A stretch of DNA of 64,000 nt from Alloprevotella sp. (GTDB lineage: Bacteria; Bacteroidota; Bacteroidia; Bacteroidales; Bacteroidaceae). A model generated the notes under the pieces. It was not told the DNA's origin and did not search any database. It saw only the letters and a program-made list of their open reading frames with translations. The position numbers and the translations under genes are program-made. Of this stretch, positions 51,423-59,142 are shown piece by piece; position 1 is the stretch's first letter; the number at the start of each line of letters is the position of its first letter. The stretch is from positions 11,264 to 75,263 of the forward strand of contig JAFUXE010000013.1 in NCBI GenBank assembly GCA_017477205.1, written 5' to 3'.

Positions 51423-52754
51423 TTATTGTTCCTTCCCTTCCCACTCAACCAGATTCCTCGGAAGCTTGATGCCTTTCGGCTCGCCGCGCTGGCCTGTGAT
51501 GAAATAGTTCTCGGCCAGTTCGTCGTTGATACAAAGCAGGAAAGCTTCGCGGATGCGTGCACACTTCTCGTTGATAGAATTGTTCAGCGGATCGGTCAGT
51601 GCCTGTATGCTTGCGCTGTAGCGAAAGGTGCCGAAAGCACCTTTCGTCACGGAATTTGTGCCGCCGCCTTTTATACTGTCGTAAATCTCAGCCAGTTCGG
51701 CCTTGTAGTCAGGAAGACATTTGAAACGTATCCCCTCCGGATGGCGTAGGAAGAGGAAGAACACTGTCTTAACAAGTGGCTCCATACGTACTTCCTTGTT
51801 GTCGTAGTCAGCCAGGAAGATGCGATGGTCGGCGGTGACGACGAGGCGGCTTAGTTCCACTTTTGGCTTCACGAGCTGTTGGAGAATCATCTCGCTCACA
51901 CCCCGCCGCCGCAGTTGGTCTATCTTGTATTCCACCTCCTGTAGCATCTTCTGCGTGTCACGCGAGAACGCATCGTCGGCATCTTCATATCGGGCTCTTC
52001 CCTTGCAGGCCACGCCATAGAAGTCCGTCATTTCCATGCCCACGCGTGCTGCCATATAGCTGAAGTAACGCTCGGGGTCTTTCTCTGCTGCCCTCACGTC
52101 CAGAAAGACCAGTTCAAAGAAGCTGCGGGTTGTCTTGAAATCGTCAAAGGGGTTGGGGCTTGAATAATTGAAGCGGGCAAATGATGGTGCCTCCAACCTC
52201 GGGCGGTTTTGCGGTCGCGCCATATAGTCCAGTAGAAAACTGCTCCCTTTCCCTTCGGGGAATTTCGCATCGTTCATCACGGCCTCGCGCACACGCTCCA
52301 TGTCGGGCTGCTCCCCAGGGTTGTGGTAGTGCCAGGCGTCAGCGTCCGCAGCCACTTCCTCTTGCAGCAACGGAAGGTAAACGAAGCGCAAGTTGTGTTT
52401 TGCCATGCACTCGCGAATCAAGGGCAGGTGTTTCCTGACGCAGGCGTTTGCCCTGGCGTGGTAGAAGCCCTCCAAGAAGATGACTTCATTATCAGCACCT
52501 TCGAAGGGAATGTCCACCAATTCTACCGCGCAGCGCTGGAACCTGTAAGGGTAGGGCGTGAGGTCTACGCCCTCTTTCCGGGCAAATTCCCGTACGCTTT
52601 CTTTTTTTACTTTTCTGGCATCCTCGCCTTCTTTCCAGCGTATATGTTCCCACACGCTCCACTCCGTGCCGCGCACCGTATTAGGCAGAGCTTCATATCT
52701 CTTGCTTTTCTTGTACCCTTTTTCCTTATTCTCCTTACTGAATGGCCACCACAT
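51423..52754 (-). CDS. Unknown cytosolic protein of the Hsp70/kinase-AAA region
   Basis: 443 residues, no signal peptide or membrane helix. The N-terminus is charged (KENKEKGYKKSKRYEAL). The C-terminal ~150 residues contain VKTVFFLFLRHPEGIRFKCL, a segment I have seen in uncharacterised Bacteroidales proteins, followed by helical INEKCARIREAFLLCIND and NYFITGQRGEPKGIKLPR. It follows the 52770 gene by 15 bases on the same strand. Function not known. Confidence 0.7.
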   Translation of the reverse strand: MWWPFSKENKEKGYKKSKRYEALPNTVRGTEWSVWEHIRWKEGEDARKVKKESVREFARKEGVDLTPYPYRFQRCAVELVDIPFEGADNEVIFLEGFYHARANACVRKHLPLIRECMAKHNLRFVYLPLLQEEVAADADAWHYHNPGEQPDMERVREAVMNDAKFPEGKGSSFLLDYMARPQNRPRLEAPSFARFNYSSPNPFDDFKTTRSFFELVFLDVRAAEKDPERYFSYMAARVGMEMTDFYGVACKGRARYEDADDAFSRDTQKMLQEVEYKIDQLRRRGVSEMILQQLVKPKVELSRLVVTADHRIFLADYDNKEVRMEPLVKTVFFLFLRHPEGIRFKCLPDYKAELAEIYDSIKGGGTNSVTKGAFGTFRYSASIQALTDPLNNSINEKCARIREAFLLCINDELAENYFITGQRGEPKGIKLPRNLVEWEGKEQ

Positions 52755-52769
52755 ATTCTTTCTCGTTTT

Positions 52770-53498
52770 TTAATTCTCTGCATTTTGAGACGCGGCACTT
52801 TCCTTCGTCCCCTTTTCCTTGTCCGTTCTTCTGCTCCTTATGCAGTCGATGAGTTCGTAACGGTTCCGAATCATTTGTTCCATTTCTTTTGCAATGTATA
52901 TTTCTGCGTGAGGAAGCGCGGGATGGAGCATCAAGAAGTCTTTTATAATAAAACCTATGCCCTGCTCTTCGCCATCGGAAGCGTTCATTTCTACCCAGTA
53001 GTAAGAATAGCTGTTATGCTTGTTAAAAAGATTCAGAATGTCTTGCAACTCCATGAATGTCACCACGTCTGATTTTCGGCAAACGGTGGTGGGCATTAAG
53101 GCGATGCGGGCGAAGAAGGAAGCGTCGAAGTCCATGACAAAATAGAATCCCTGAAAAGTGTATAATAAACTTCGTCCGTCTATTTCTTCCGGGGAACATC
53201 CGAGGCGTTTCAGCGCCGCAAGGGCGATGCTTCTCGTGTCAGGGGCCGTGTCGTCTCGTGCATCCGTCTTGCTGGGTACCGTAACAGCCTGTGCCGGCTC
53301 GTCTTCCGAAGCATCTTCCTCGTAGTCCCTTGTCTGCCATCCCTTAAAAGCCTTGTAGGCATAAAAACAAAAACCAAGAAAAGGAATCCACGATATGCTT
53401 CCAATCCATTTATAACCATAGCCGGCAAAAAATATGCACACAGCAAAAACTAAAGCACAAACCAGCGCGAGCAGTATGTCACTCTTTAATTCTTTCAT
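52770..53498 (-). CDS. Unknown membrane-anchored protein
   Basis: 242 residues from ATG 53498 (MKELKSDILLALV); the frame upstream is not supported. Two N-terminal helices (DILLALVCALVFAVCIFFAG, then WIPFLGFCFYAYKAF) and a cytosolic domain with DGRSLLYTFQGFYFVMDF and a late helical EMEQMIRNRYELIDCIRSRR. A -7 box at 53567-53574 suggests its own promoter, making 52770-51423 a separate two-gene unit. Confidence 0.7.
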   Translation of the reverse strand: MKELKSDILLALVCALVFAVCIFFAGYGYKWIGSISWIPFLGFCFYAYKAFKGWQTRDYEEDASEDEPAQAVTVPSKTDARDDTAPDTRSIALAALKRLGCSPEEIDGRSLLYTFQGFYFVMDFDASFFARIALMPTTVCRKSDVVTFMELQDILNLFNKHNSYSYYWVEMNASDGEEQGIGFIIKDFLMLHPALPHAEIYIAKEMEQMIRNRYELIDCIRSRRTDKEKGTKESAASQNAEN

Positions 53499-53566
53499 TT
53501 CTTTTGGTATTTGTCTGTAAGGGGTGCGGCTTCGCATGACGTATGCCTATTCTGTCCCCGTGCGGA

Positions 53567-53574
53567 CAAAGATA
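53567..53574 (-). promoter_or_regulatory. -7 element upstream of the 52770 gene
   Basis: Minus-strand TATCTTTG 68 bases before the start codon, inside the 157-base gap. Confidence 0.5.
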
Positions 53575-53655
53575 TAAATGTCAGCCTGAAAACCGTAATG
53601 CTTTGGGCGGATTTTGTTGATAATTTAGACGAAACGTTGCCTTGTGCCGTGCGGA

Positions 53656-54213
53656 CTATTCTTCCGGATAAGGATTCCAAGCCTTCACGATGTCTATATA
53701 CCGCTGTACCGCCCGTCTGTAGTTTTTGGGGAAGAAGAAGTGCAGCGAAAGGCAGTATCTCCCGATGAAGAAAGACTTATCCAGGTCTACATATTCATCG
53801 CCCTCCTCCATCGGTTCTTCTATGATGTAGTAGTCAGGGCCTATTTCCTTGAAGAGCAGCGTTGCCTCCTGCGTAAACTCTTTGACGGCAGTCTCCGCGT
53901 CAAGCCCTTCCGCATCTGTCACGAAAGACGATACGAAAAAGCGCAAATCCGATGCCTCATCTTCATAGGAGTAGTGTAGCGTGTATAATTCGTCAGAGGG
54001 TTTCTGTTGGAAGAAGTCCGGCACTTTTATGGCATATCCAAGTTCGTCCTGCCCCACCGTCAGCATCTTGCAGCTTTCAAACTTTTCTTTCAGACGAGTG
54101 ATGTCGTCCGTGGGTTTCTGCGCGCGACCAACTATCATGAAGCCCCCCGCCATTATTGCGAACATAGTCGCGATTATTTTAATGTTTAGGACCAACGTTT
54201 TCATTTCTTTCAT
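53656..54213 (-). CDS. Unknown exported or anchored protein
   Basis: 185 residues. N-terminal hydrophobic segment (IIATMFAIMAGGFMIVGRAQ) acts as signal peptide or anchor. The remainder is mixed alpha/beta (LGYAIKVPDFFQQKPSDELY, RRAVQRYIDIVKAW at the end). 36 bases after the DUF805 gene. No family recognised. Confidence 0.65.
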   Translation of the reverse strand: MKEMKTLVLNIKIIATMFAIMAGGFMIVGRAQKPTDDITRLKEKFESCKMLTVGQDELGYAIKVPDFFQQKPSDELYTLHYSYEDEASDLRFFVSSFVTDAEGLDAETAVKEFTQEATLLFKEIGPDYYIIEEPMEEGDEYVDLDKSFFIGRYCLSLHFFFPKNYRRAVQRYIDIVKAWNPYPEE

Positions 54214-54249
54214 AATTACTGAACGATTATAATTTTTACTTGTGGACGA

Positions 54250-55137
54250 TTAAATGTCAGGATAACCGGCTTCCAATGTTTGTTCACGATAACTGCGCAA
54301 GGGATTCGTGCCGTATTCATTGATGCCTCTTGTACCTGGGACAAGTAAGAGAATAATAACATACAGCCAGAAAATAGCTATGCAACAGTCTGTAATCCAT
54401 GAAGCTGCAACCTCATAGAATAACAACATAACAACTGCGGCAATAAGTGCAGGTATGCACCAGTAACCAGAAAGTCCGAAGTCGTGCAGGCGTTTTATGC
54501 TTTCAGCCAATAGGGCCAATCTCCAGATGATAATGAGAAAGGGAAGTATAAGCAGTACGCCAAATCCTATCAGTACGACAAGTAGAAACTCTAACTGCGA
54601 GATTCTTCCCATGAGGTTAAACACATTAGTGAACAAGCCCGTATTGTCAATAGGCCATTCGTAAGGCTCTTCCATAACTACGGTTTCTGGGATGTCTGTA
54701 TGGGGAGTCTCCTCCATTCTTTCTGATTTTGGCACAAGGTTTGACATTTCAGATTGTGTCTCGAAACCGTTGCCGTCTTCAAACAAGAGTGCTATAAAAT
54801 AAAAGGGGATTAATATATGCCAACCAGAAAGACCTATGTCGTGGCAACGCTTTGCCCCTTGTGCAAAGAAGTAAAGAGAAAGAATTATTATACATATGAC
54901 TGGCAGAACGTAAGCAAGTGTATGTAATATAAGATTAAATACAATATCAAAGCTGTTCCATATTCTAATACTATGCAGGTGCGTCATCAGTAAATACATT
55001 AAGAAGGAACATACAATAAATGCTATTACAGCACAGGCGATGAGTTTTAACAGTGAGAGTGCATACTCCCGTTTGTTGATCCTTCCTTTATACGAAAAGG
55101 CCTTTTGAAGAATAGTAATCATGTTATTATCTTTCAT
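54250..55137 (-). CDS. Tandem DUF805 membrane protein
   Basis: 295 residues with two DUF805 repeats. Each has a start (YKGRINKREY; LMGRISQLEF), membrane helices, and the family loop (KRCHDIGLSGWH; KRLHDFGLSGYW). The repeats are joined by an acidic cytosolic linker (about 125-165). Single-domain DUF805 proteins are usually ~120 residues; another lies at 58721. Its start overlaps the DUF6804-like gene by 11 bases. Function unknown. Confidence 0.78.
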   Translation of the reverse strand: MKDNNMITILQKAFSYKGRINKREYALSLLKLIACAVIAFIVCSFLMYLLMTHLHSIRIWNSFDIVFNLILHTLAYVLPVICIIILSLYFFAQGAKRCHDIGLSGWHILIPFYFIALLFEDGNGFETQSEMSNLVPKSERMEETPHTDIPETVVMEEPYEWPIDNTGLFTNVFNLMGRISQLEFLLVVLIGFGVLLILPFLIIIWRLALLAESIKRLHDFGLSGYWCIPALIAAVVMLLFYEVAASWITDCCIAIFWLYVIILLLVPGTRGINEYGTNPLRSYREQTLEAGYPDI

Positions 55138-55432
55138 GTTGGTTGTTTTTATTAGATTCTATACATATTAGTGCGATAAGTAACACCGCTACTGCAACAT
55201 CTACGATGTTCCAGATGGTTCGTCCCAGCGCAATCTTCACGAATGGTTGAAATAGCAATGCCAGTGCTCCAAATACGACCGCCAATGTGTTCCGCTTCTC
55301 CTGCACATACTGATATGTCATTACTGCGAATATGACCATTGATGCAAAGCGCACCAATTCGTAATAACCGTATGGCATCGGTGCGAGGCAGAGCAGGAGC
55401 AGAGCGGCGAGAGTAAGGGAGATATGCCTCAT
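55127..55432 (-). CDS. Small DUF6804-like membrane protein
   Basis: 101 residues, three predicted helices. The MPYGYYELVRFASMVIF and LGRTIWNIVDVAVAVLL segments match the small family I know as DUF6804. Overlaps the TerB-like gene (ATGA) and the tandem DUF805 gene, so clearly part of the same transcript. Confidence 0.65.
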   Translation of the reverse strand: MRHISLTLAALLLLCLAPMPYGYYELVRFASMVIFAVMTYQYVQEKRNTLAVVFGALALLFQPFVKIALGRTIWNIVDVAVAVLLIALICIESNKNNQHER

Positions 55433-55917
55433 TCTATCATGTCTGTCACAATCGCGCTCAGATTGACTGAACTGAAGTAATCTTCATGCAATTGAATGTA
55501 ATCTGTTCTGATATCCTGAGCCAAATAGTTCTCGTCAATGCCTTCTATTCTCTCAATCAACATTTCATCAGAAACTTTGGCCAAATTAGCACGTATCACC
55601 TTGAAGAACTTAATCTCGCTATATTCAATATTATTGTCCGCACGGATAGTTTGGACTGCTACATTTGCTATTGCCAGTTCTTCTTCCTTAGACAGGTCTT
55701 GTCCCGCGAGAGTGGAAAGGTATTCTTTTAACAAGAGCTTACCTTTCAGTTTGAGTTCATGTGTTAGTCGATGAAGCTCATAATCAATGCTTATGTCTCC
55801 AAAAAGATTGTTTACATTTGACAATTGCTTAATCATCTCGACCTCCTCAGAAGCTATACTTCCATCGCAGGCCATACAGCAAAATGCCGTTCTCAATAAT
55901 AATTCATTATGTTCCAT
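55429..55917 (-). CDS. TerB-like protein
   Basis: 162 residues, all helical. The segment AFCCMACDGSIASEEVEMIKQL has the acidic TerB signature (DG.I...E), and a second similar half follows around IANVAVQTIRADNNIEYSEI. TerB domains occur in tellurite/stress and phage-response loci and are thought to bind metal and sit at membranes with partner proteins. 3 bases after the 55921 gene. Confidence 0.72.
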   Translation of the reverse strand: MEHNELLLRTAFCCMACDGSIASEEVEMIKQLSNVNNLFGDISIDYELHRLTHELKLKGKLLLKEYLSTLAGQDLSKEEELAIANVAVQTIRADNNIEYSEIKFFKVIRANLAKVSDEMLIERIEGIDENYLAQDIRTDYIQLHEDYFSSVNLSAIVTDMIE

Positions 55918-55920
55918 AAT

Positions 55921-56922
55921 TTATCCTTTTATATTGTTCTCCTTCATATACTTCTCAATAGCCTTAATAAAAATGCGACTATTACCGACATTTGAAAGTG
56001 GAATTCGTTCAACAGTTCCTTTTTCCTTCCTAAAAAGCTTCTTGGGGGTGTAATCAATCCCCTCGATGACAAGTTTTCCTTTCTTCTCATGAGTTTGATT
56101 ACTTGAGCCTTTGTCTACATATATTCTGCTTATATTTTCTGGGGTAAACGTTCTGTCCCAGACAGTAAGCTCTTTGCCCTCTATTGTTACGAATGGTGCT
56201 GCATTGCAAACTTTCAGGCCATCATCCTTCTTGGCAGACTCAAACACCACGAAAACAAAAGTACCTATATATGCAAGTTTCTTTACGTAATAGTCGTACC
56301 AAGCATTTTCAAGTTTTATCCAATAGCGGTAATCAATCTTCTTGGATGGATGTTTCTTGTGCAGCCCTGTGAAAGAATAAAGGGCGTGAATATTTTTCCA
56401 TTCTTCTTTACCATACACACTATGGAAACTGAAAGAATATAGCGAGTAGGAATACTTCCCTTTGCTGTCATAATGCTCAAAATCATAGTCTACTAAATCC
56501 GAAATATCTGCAAACTTCACGATATGCTTTTCAACGAAATTATTTCTTGAGTTCTTGAACTTCATAACGGCAAATCCATCGGTTCCGATAAAATAGTCTG
56601 TGCCAGAGAAATCGTCAGCCGTTGCTATTAAAAGGATACCCAGTAAGGCCGCTGCTATAGTTACGATAACATTCAATATTGTTGCATTAGGAAAGACGAG
56701 CCAGAAGAATATGATGATTCCTACAACAACTGCCAATGTCCAAACTCTAAACTTGTTTGCCTCAGCGGATGTTGGCGCTTTTTCATCCCATTCGGTGGAA
56801 TCGCAAAACATTATCTCGCCAATTTCAGAAGGAACCAAACCGAATACGCTATTTCCGGTTTTTATTTTTTCAAATTGTTCTTTACGAATATTTTCGTGTC
56901 TCTCGTCTATATCCATATTCAA
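55921..56922 (-). CDS. Unknown membrane protein with cytosolic domain
   Basis: 333 residues. N-terminal ~60 cytosolic residues, two adjacent helices (WTLAVVVGIIIFFWLVF, ILNVIVTIAAALLGILLIA), then a ~230-residue beta-rich domain with many aromatic residues (YFIGTDGFAVMKFKNSRNNF), possibly PH-like. Its start overlaps the kinase-AAA stop by four bases (ATGA). No known family recognised. Confidence 0.65.
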   Translation of the reverse strand: MNMDIDERHENIRKEQFEKIKTGNSVFGLVPSEIGEIMFCDSTEWDEKAPTSAEANKFRVWTLAVVVGIIIFFWLVFPNATILNVIVTIAAALLGILLIATADDFSGTDYFIGTDGFAVMKFKNSRNNFVEKHIVKFADISDLVDYDFEHYDSKGKYSYSLYSFSFHSVYGKEEWKNIHALYSFTGLHKKHPSKKIDYRYWIKLENAWYDYYVKKLAYIGTFVFVVFESAKKDDGLKVCNAAPFVTIEGKELTVWDRTFTPENISRIYVDKGSSNQTHEKKGKLVIEGIDYTPKKLFRKEKGTVERIPLSNVGNSRIFIKAIEKYMKENNIKG

Positions 56923-58721
56923 AATCCTATTTTGCGTCGTTCATTAATCTTTTTCTCTCCCATAAATCTATCACGAATATCTTCATGACGTTTGATTTGC
57001 TCCAATGTCAGACTCGGCTCGGTTTGGCTGATAGCCTCTTCAAGTAGAGCCATAGTTATCTTGCCGATCTTTCTTCTGAAAGCAAGACGGGCAGCAGTAT
57101 CAATCACAAGGCTAATATCAGCAGAAACATAATTCTCAGTCCTCTCTGCTAACAAATCATAATCAATACCGAAGTCATAATTGCGCTTACCAATGCCTAT
57201 CTGGAACATCTGCTTTCTCGTTTCCTTGTCAGGCTGAGGAATATAGTATTTCCGCTCCAATCTACCCGCGCGTAAAGCCGCTTCGTCAATGTCTGTAGGC
57301 TTGTTGGTAGCAGCAATCACAAGGACACCGTCCTTACCGCAATTGTTCAGCTGGGTCAGGAACTCATTCACGGCTCCTGCCGTAGTAGCATTATTATGGG
57401 CACTGCGGTCTCTCATTAAAGAATCAACCTCGTCTAAGAAAAGGATGGTCGGTGCATTTTGTCTTGCCTCATTAAATATATCAGCGATCTTACCCTTGCC
57501 TCCATCAATATAAGGCGAAGCCACATCTGAGCCTCTTACATACAGATAGTTGAAGCCTGTCTCTTCTGCAAACTTCTCCGCAAAGAAGGTCTTGCCACAG
57601 CCTGGAGGCCCATAGAACAACAACCCATTAGGGATGTGCAGATCCAAACCTTTCGCTTGATCATCAGGATCATGTAATAGGTCTATCACATCCGATTGCA
57701 GTTGCTCTTTAAGTTCAGTCATTCCCGCGACATCAGCGAAGCCATTGCCACGTTTGACTTTCTTCTGAGACTCTTTGGGGGATGTTGTGCTGCTCTTCCT
57801 ATTGACGATCTCCACCTTAACTTTCCCATTGATGGAGTCTATCATTTCTTGTGCCGTCTGAAAACGGTCTTGAACAGCGTTCTGAGTAGCCTTACTGATA
57901 ATGTTTAGCAATTGTTCGTCCAACTCAAACATGTCTATGTTAGGCATACGCAACGGTTGTTCTCTTTCAGCCTGCAATCTTTCAGCAATTTGTTGATTCG
58001 TCATTCCGGACGCATCAAAGAACCAAGGCAATTCTTCAAATATCAGTTGGTAGAGGATTATTCCAACAGAAAACAAATCCGACTGCACGCAACTCACACC
58101 GTTCAACCGCTCTGGAGCCATATAGAACGGATTGAGCTGTTTCAAGTTCGGTTTTGCGGGTTCTTGATTCAAGAAACGTGCGGAGCCAAAATCAATAAGC
58201 TTTAAATCTTCCAGACTACCAGAGAGGTCTAACATAAGGTTCTGAATCGTAACCTCGTTATGTATGATGGGGATTTCTTGTTCATGTATGTGTTGCAGCG
58301 CATGAAGTAGTGCTTTTGCGATGCACTTAATGTCATAGATACTAAGATGTCCTTCGCGGCTCAGCTTCTTATCCAAAGTTTCGCCACTAACAAACTCTGT
58401 TACAAGAAAGGCCATCTGCTGCCCATTAATCATTAACATGCCGCTATCCACATATTTGCAGATATTCTTGCAACCATTGACTTTTGTTTGTGTAGGGTGA
58501 GACTGACTTAGTTGCTTTACAATTTCAACCTCTGTAACACGGCCATGCTCGTCTAACTGGGAATACTGCAATTTTGAATAGTGAATCAGTTTGAGGAATC
58601 GCAGTTTCCCTTCTGTATCCCGTACTCGGTAGGTTTCCGCATAAGACCCTTCCTTATGCGGAAACACCACCGTGTAGCGATTGTCTATTGTTTGTCCTTT
58701 TTGAAATAGAAACATAACCAT
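56919..58721 (-). CDS. Atypical protein kinase fused to AAA+ ATPase
   Basis: 600 residues. Residues ~12-295 are a Ser/Thr kinase-like fold: ATP-site Lys44 (RFLKLIHY), DFG at 177-179, APE at 202-204 and SDLFSVGIILYQL. The catalytic loop reads HNEVTIQN (154-161) instead of HRDxxxxN, so the catalytic Asp is Glu. Residues ~325-580 are an FtsH/Cdc48-type AAA+ domain: Walker A GPPGCGKT (371-378), Walker B ILFLDE, an AATNKPTDIDEAALRAGRLER sensor/arginine-finger region. Kinase and AAA+ are linked by a basic, Ser-rich stretch (~305-325). No zinc protease or membrane helix. The start overlaps the DUF805 stop by one base. An Hsp70 gene lies just upstream. Confidence 0.9.
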   Translation of the reverse strand: MVMFLFQKGQTIDNRYTVVFPHKEGSYAETYRVRDTEGKLRFLKLIHYSKLQYSQLDEHGRVTEVEIVKQLSQSHPTQTKVNGCKNICKYVDSGMLMINGQQMAFLVTEFVSGETLDKKLSREGHLSIYDIKCIAKALLHALQHIHEQEIPIIHNEVTIQNLMLDLSGSLEDLKLIDFGSARFLNQEPAKPNLKQLNPFYMAPERLNGVSCVQSDLFSVGIILYQLIFEELPWFFDASGMTNQQIAERLQAEREQPLRMPNIDMFELDEQLLNIISKATQNAVQDRFQTAQEMIDSINGKVKVEIVNRKSSTTSPKESQKKVKRGNGFADVAGMTELKEQLQSDVIDLLHDPDDQAKGLDLHIPNGLLFYGPPGCGKTFFAEKFAEETGFNYLYVRGSDVASPYIDGGKGKIADIFNEARQNAPTILFLDEVDSLMRDRSAHNNATTAGAVNEFLTQLNNCGKDGVLVIAATNKPTDIDEAALRAGRLERKYYIPQPDKETRKQMFQIGIGKRNYDFGIDYDLLAERTENYVSADISLVIDTAARLAFRRKIGKITMALLEEAISQTEPSLTLEQIKRHEDIRDRFMGEKKINERRKIGF

Positions 58722-59128
58722 TAATCATTTTCTGGGATATATTCATAATTCCAGTCGCTATCTGGGTCAGATGGGCGGAGTAATAAGAAAAGAAGTATAG
58801 CCCATCCTATATATGGAATACATGACACCAAATACCACCACCTGGATTTGTTCGTGTCGTGAAGTCTTCTGACAGACAAAGGTATATCTGCGAATATAAT
58901 GTAGAGGCCCAAAAGAAATAGGGGGACACCAAACCCTAATCCTAACCATTTAGGTATATTCTCATCACCAACATATCCTATAATTATTGCTAGCAAAAAC
59001 ATTATTACAGCACATATGATGCGGAATAATTGATAATATAAATACTCTGTTCTTGTAGAACAAGAGTCAAAATCAAATACACTCTTTAAAGTGTGAATGA
59101 CACTGTCCTTAAATCCTATTTTGTTCAT
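58721..59128 (-). CDS. DUF805 membrane protein
   Basis: 135 residues with one DUF805 domain: FDFDSCSTRTEYLYYQLF, four helices, and the VRRLHDTNKSRWWYLV loop. It lies between the Hsp70 gene (14 bases) and the kinase-AAA gene (1-base overlap). It could anchor their products at the membrane; this is inference. Confidence 0.78.
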   Translation of the reverse strand: MNKIGFKDSVIHTLKSVFDFDSCSTRTEYLYYQLFRIICAVIMFLLAIIIGYVGDENIPKWLGLGFGVPLFLLGLYIIFADIPLSVRRLHDTNKSRWWYLVSCIPYIGWAILLFLLLRPSDPDSDWNYEYIPEND

Positions 59129-59142
59129 GTTATTTCTATTGT

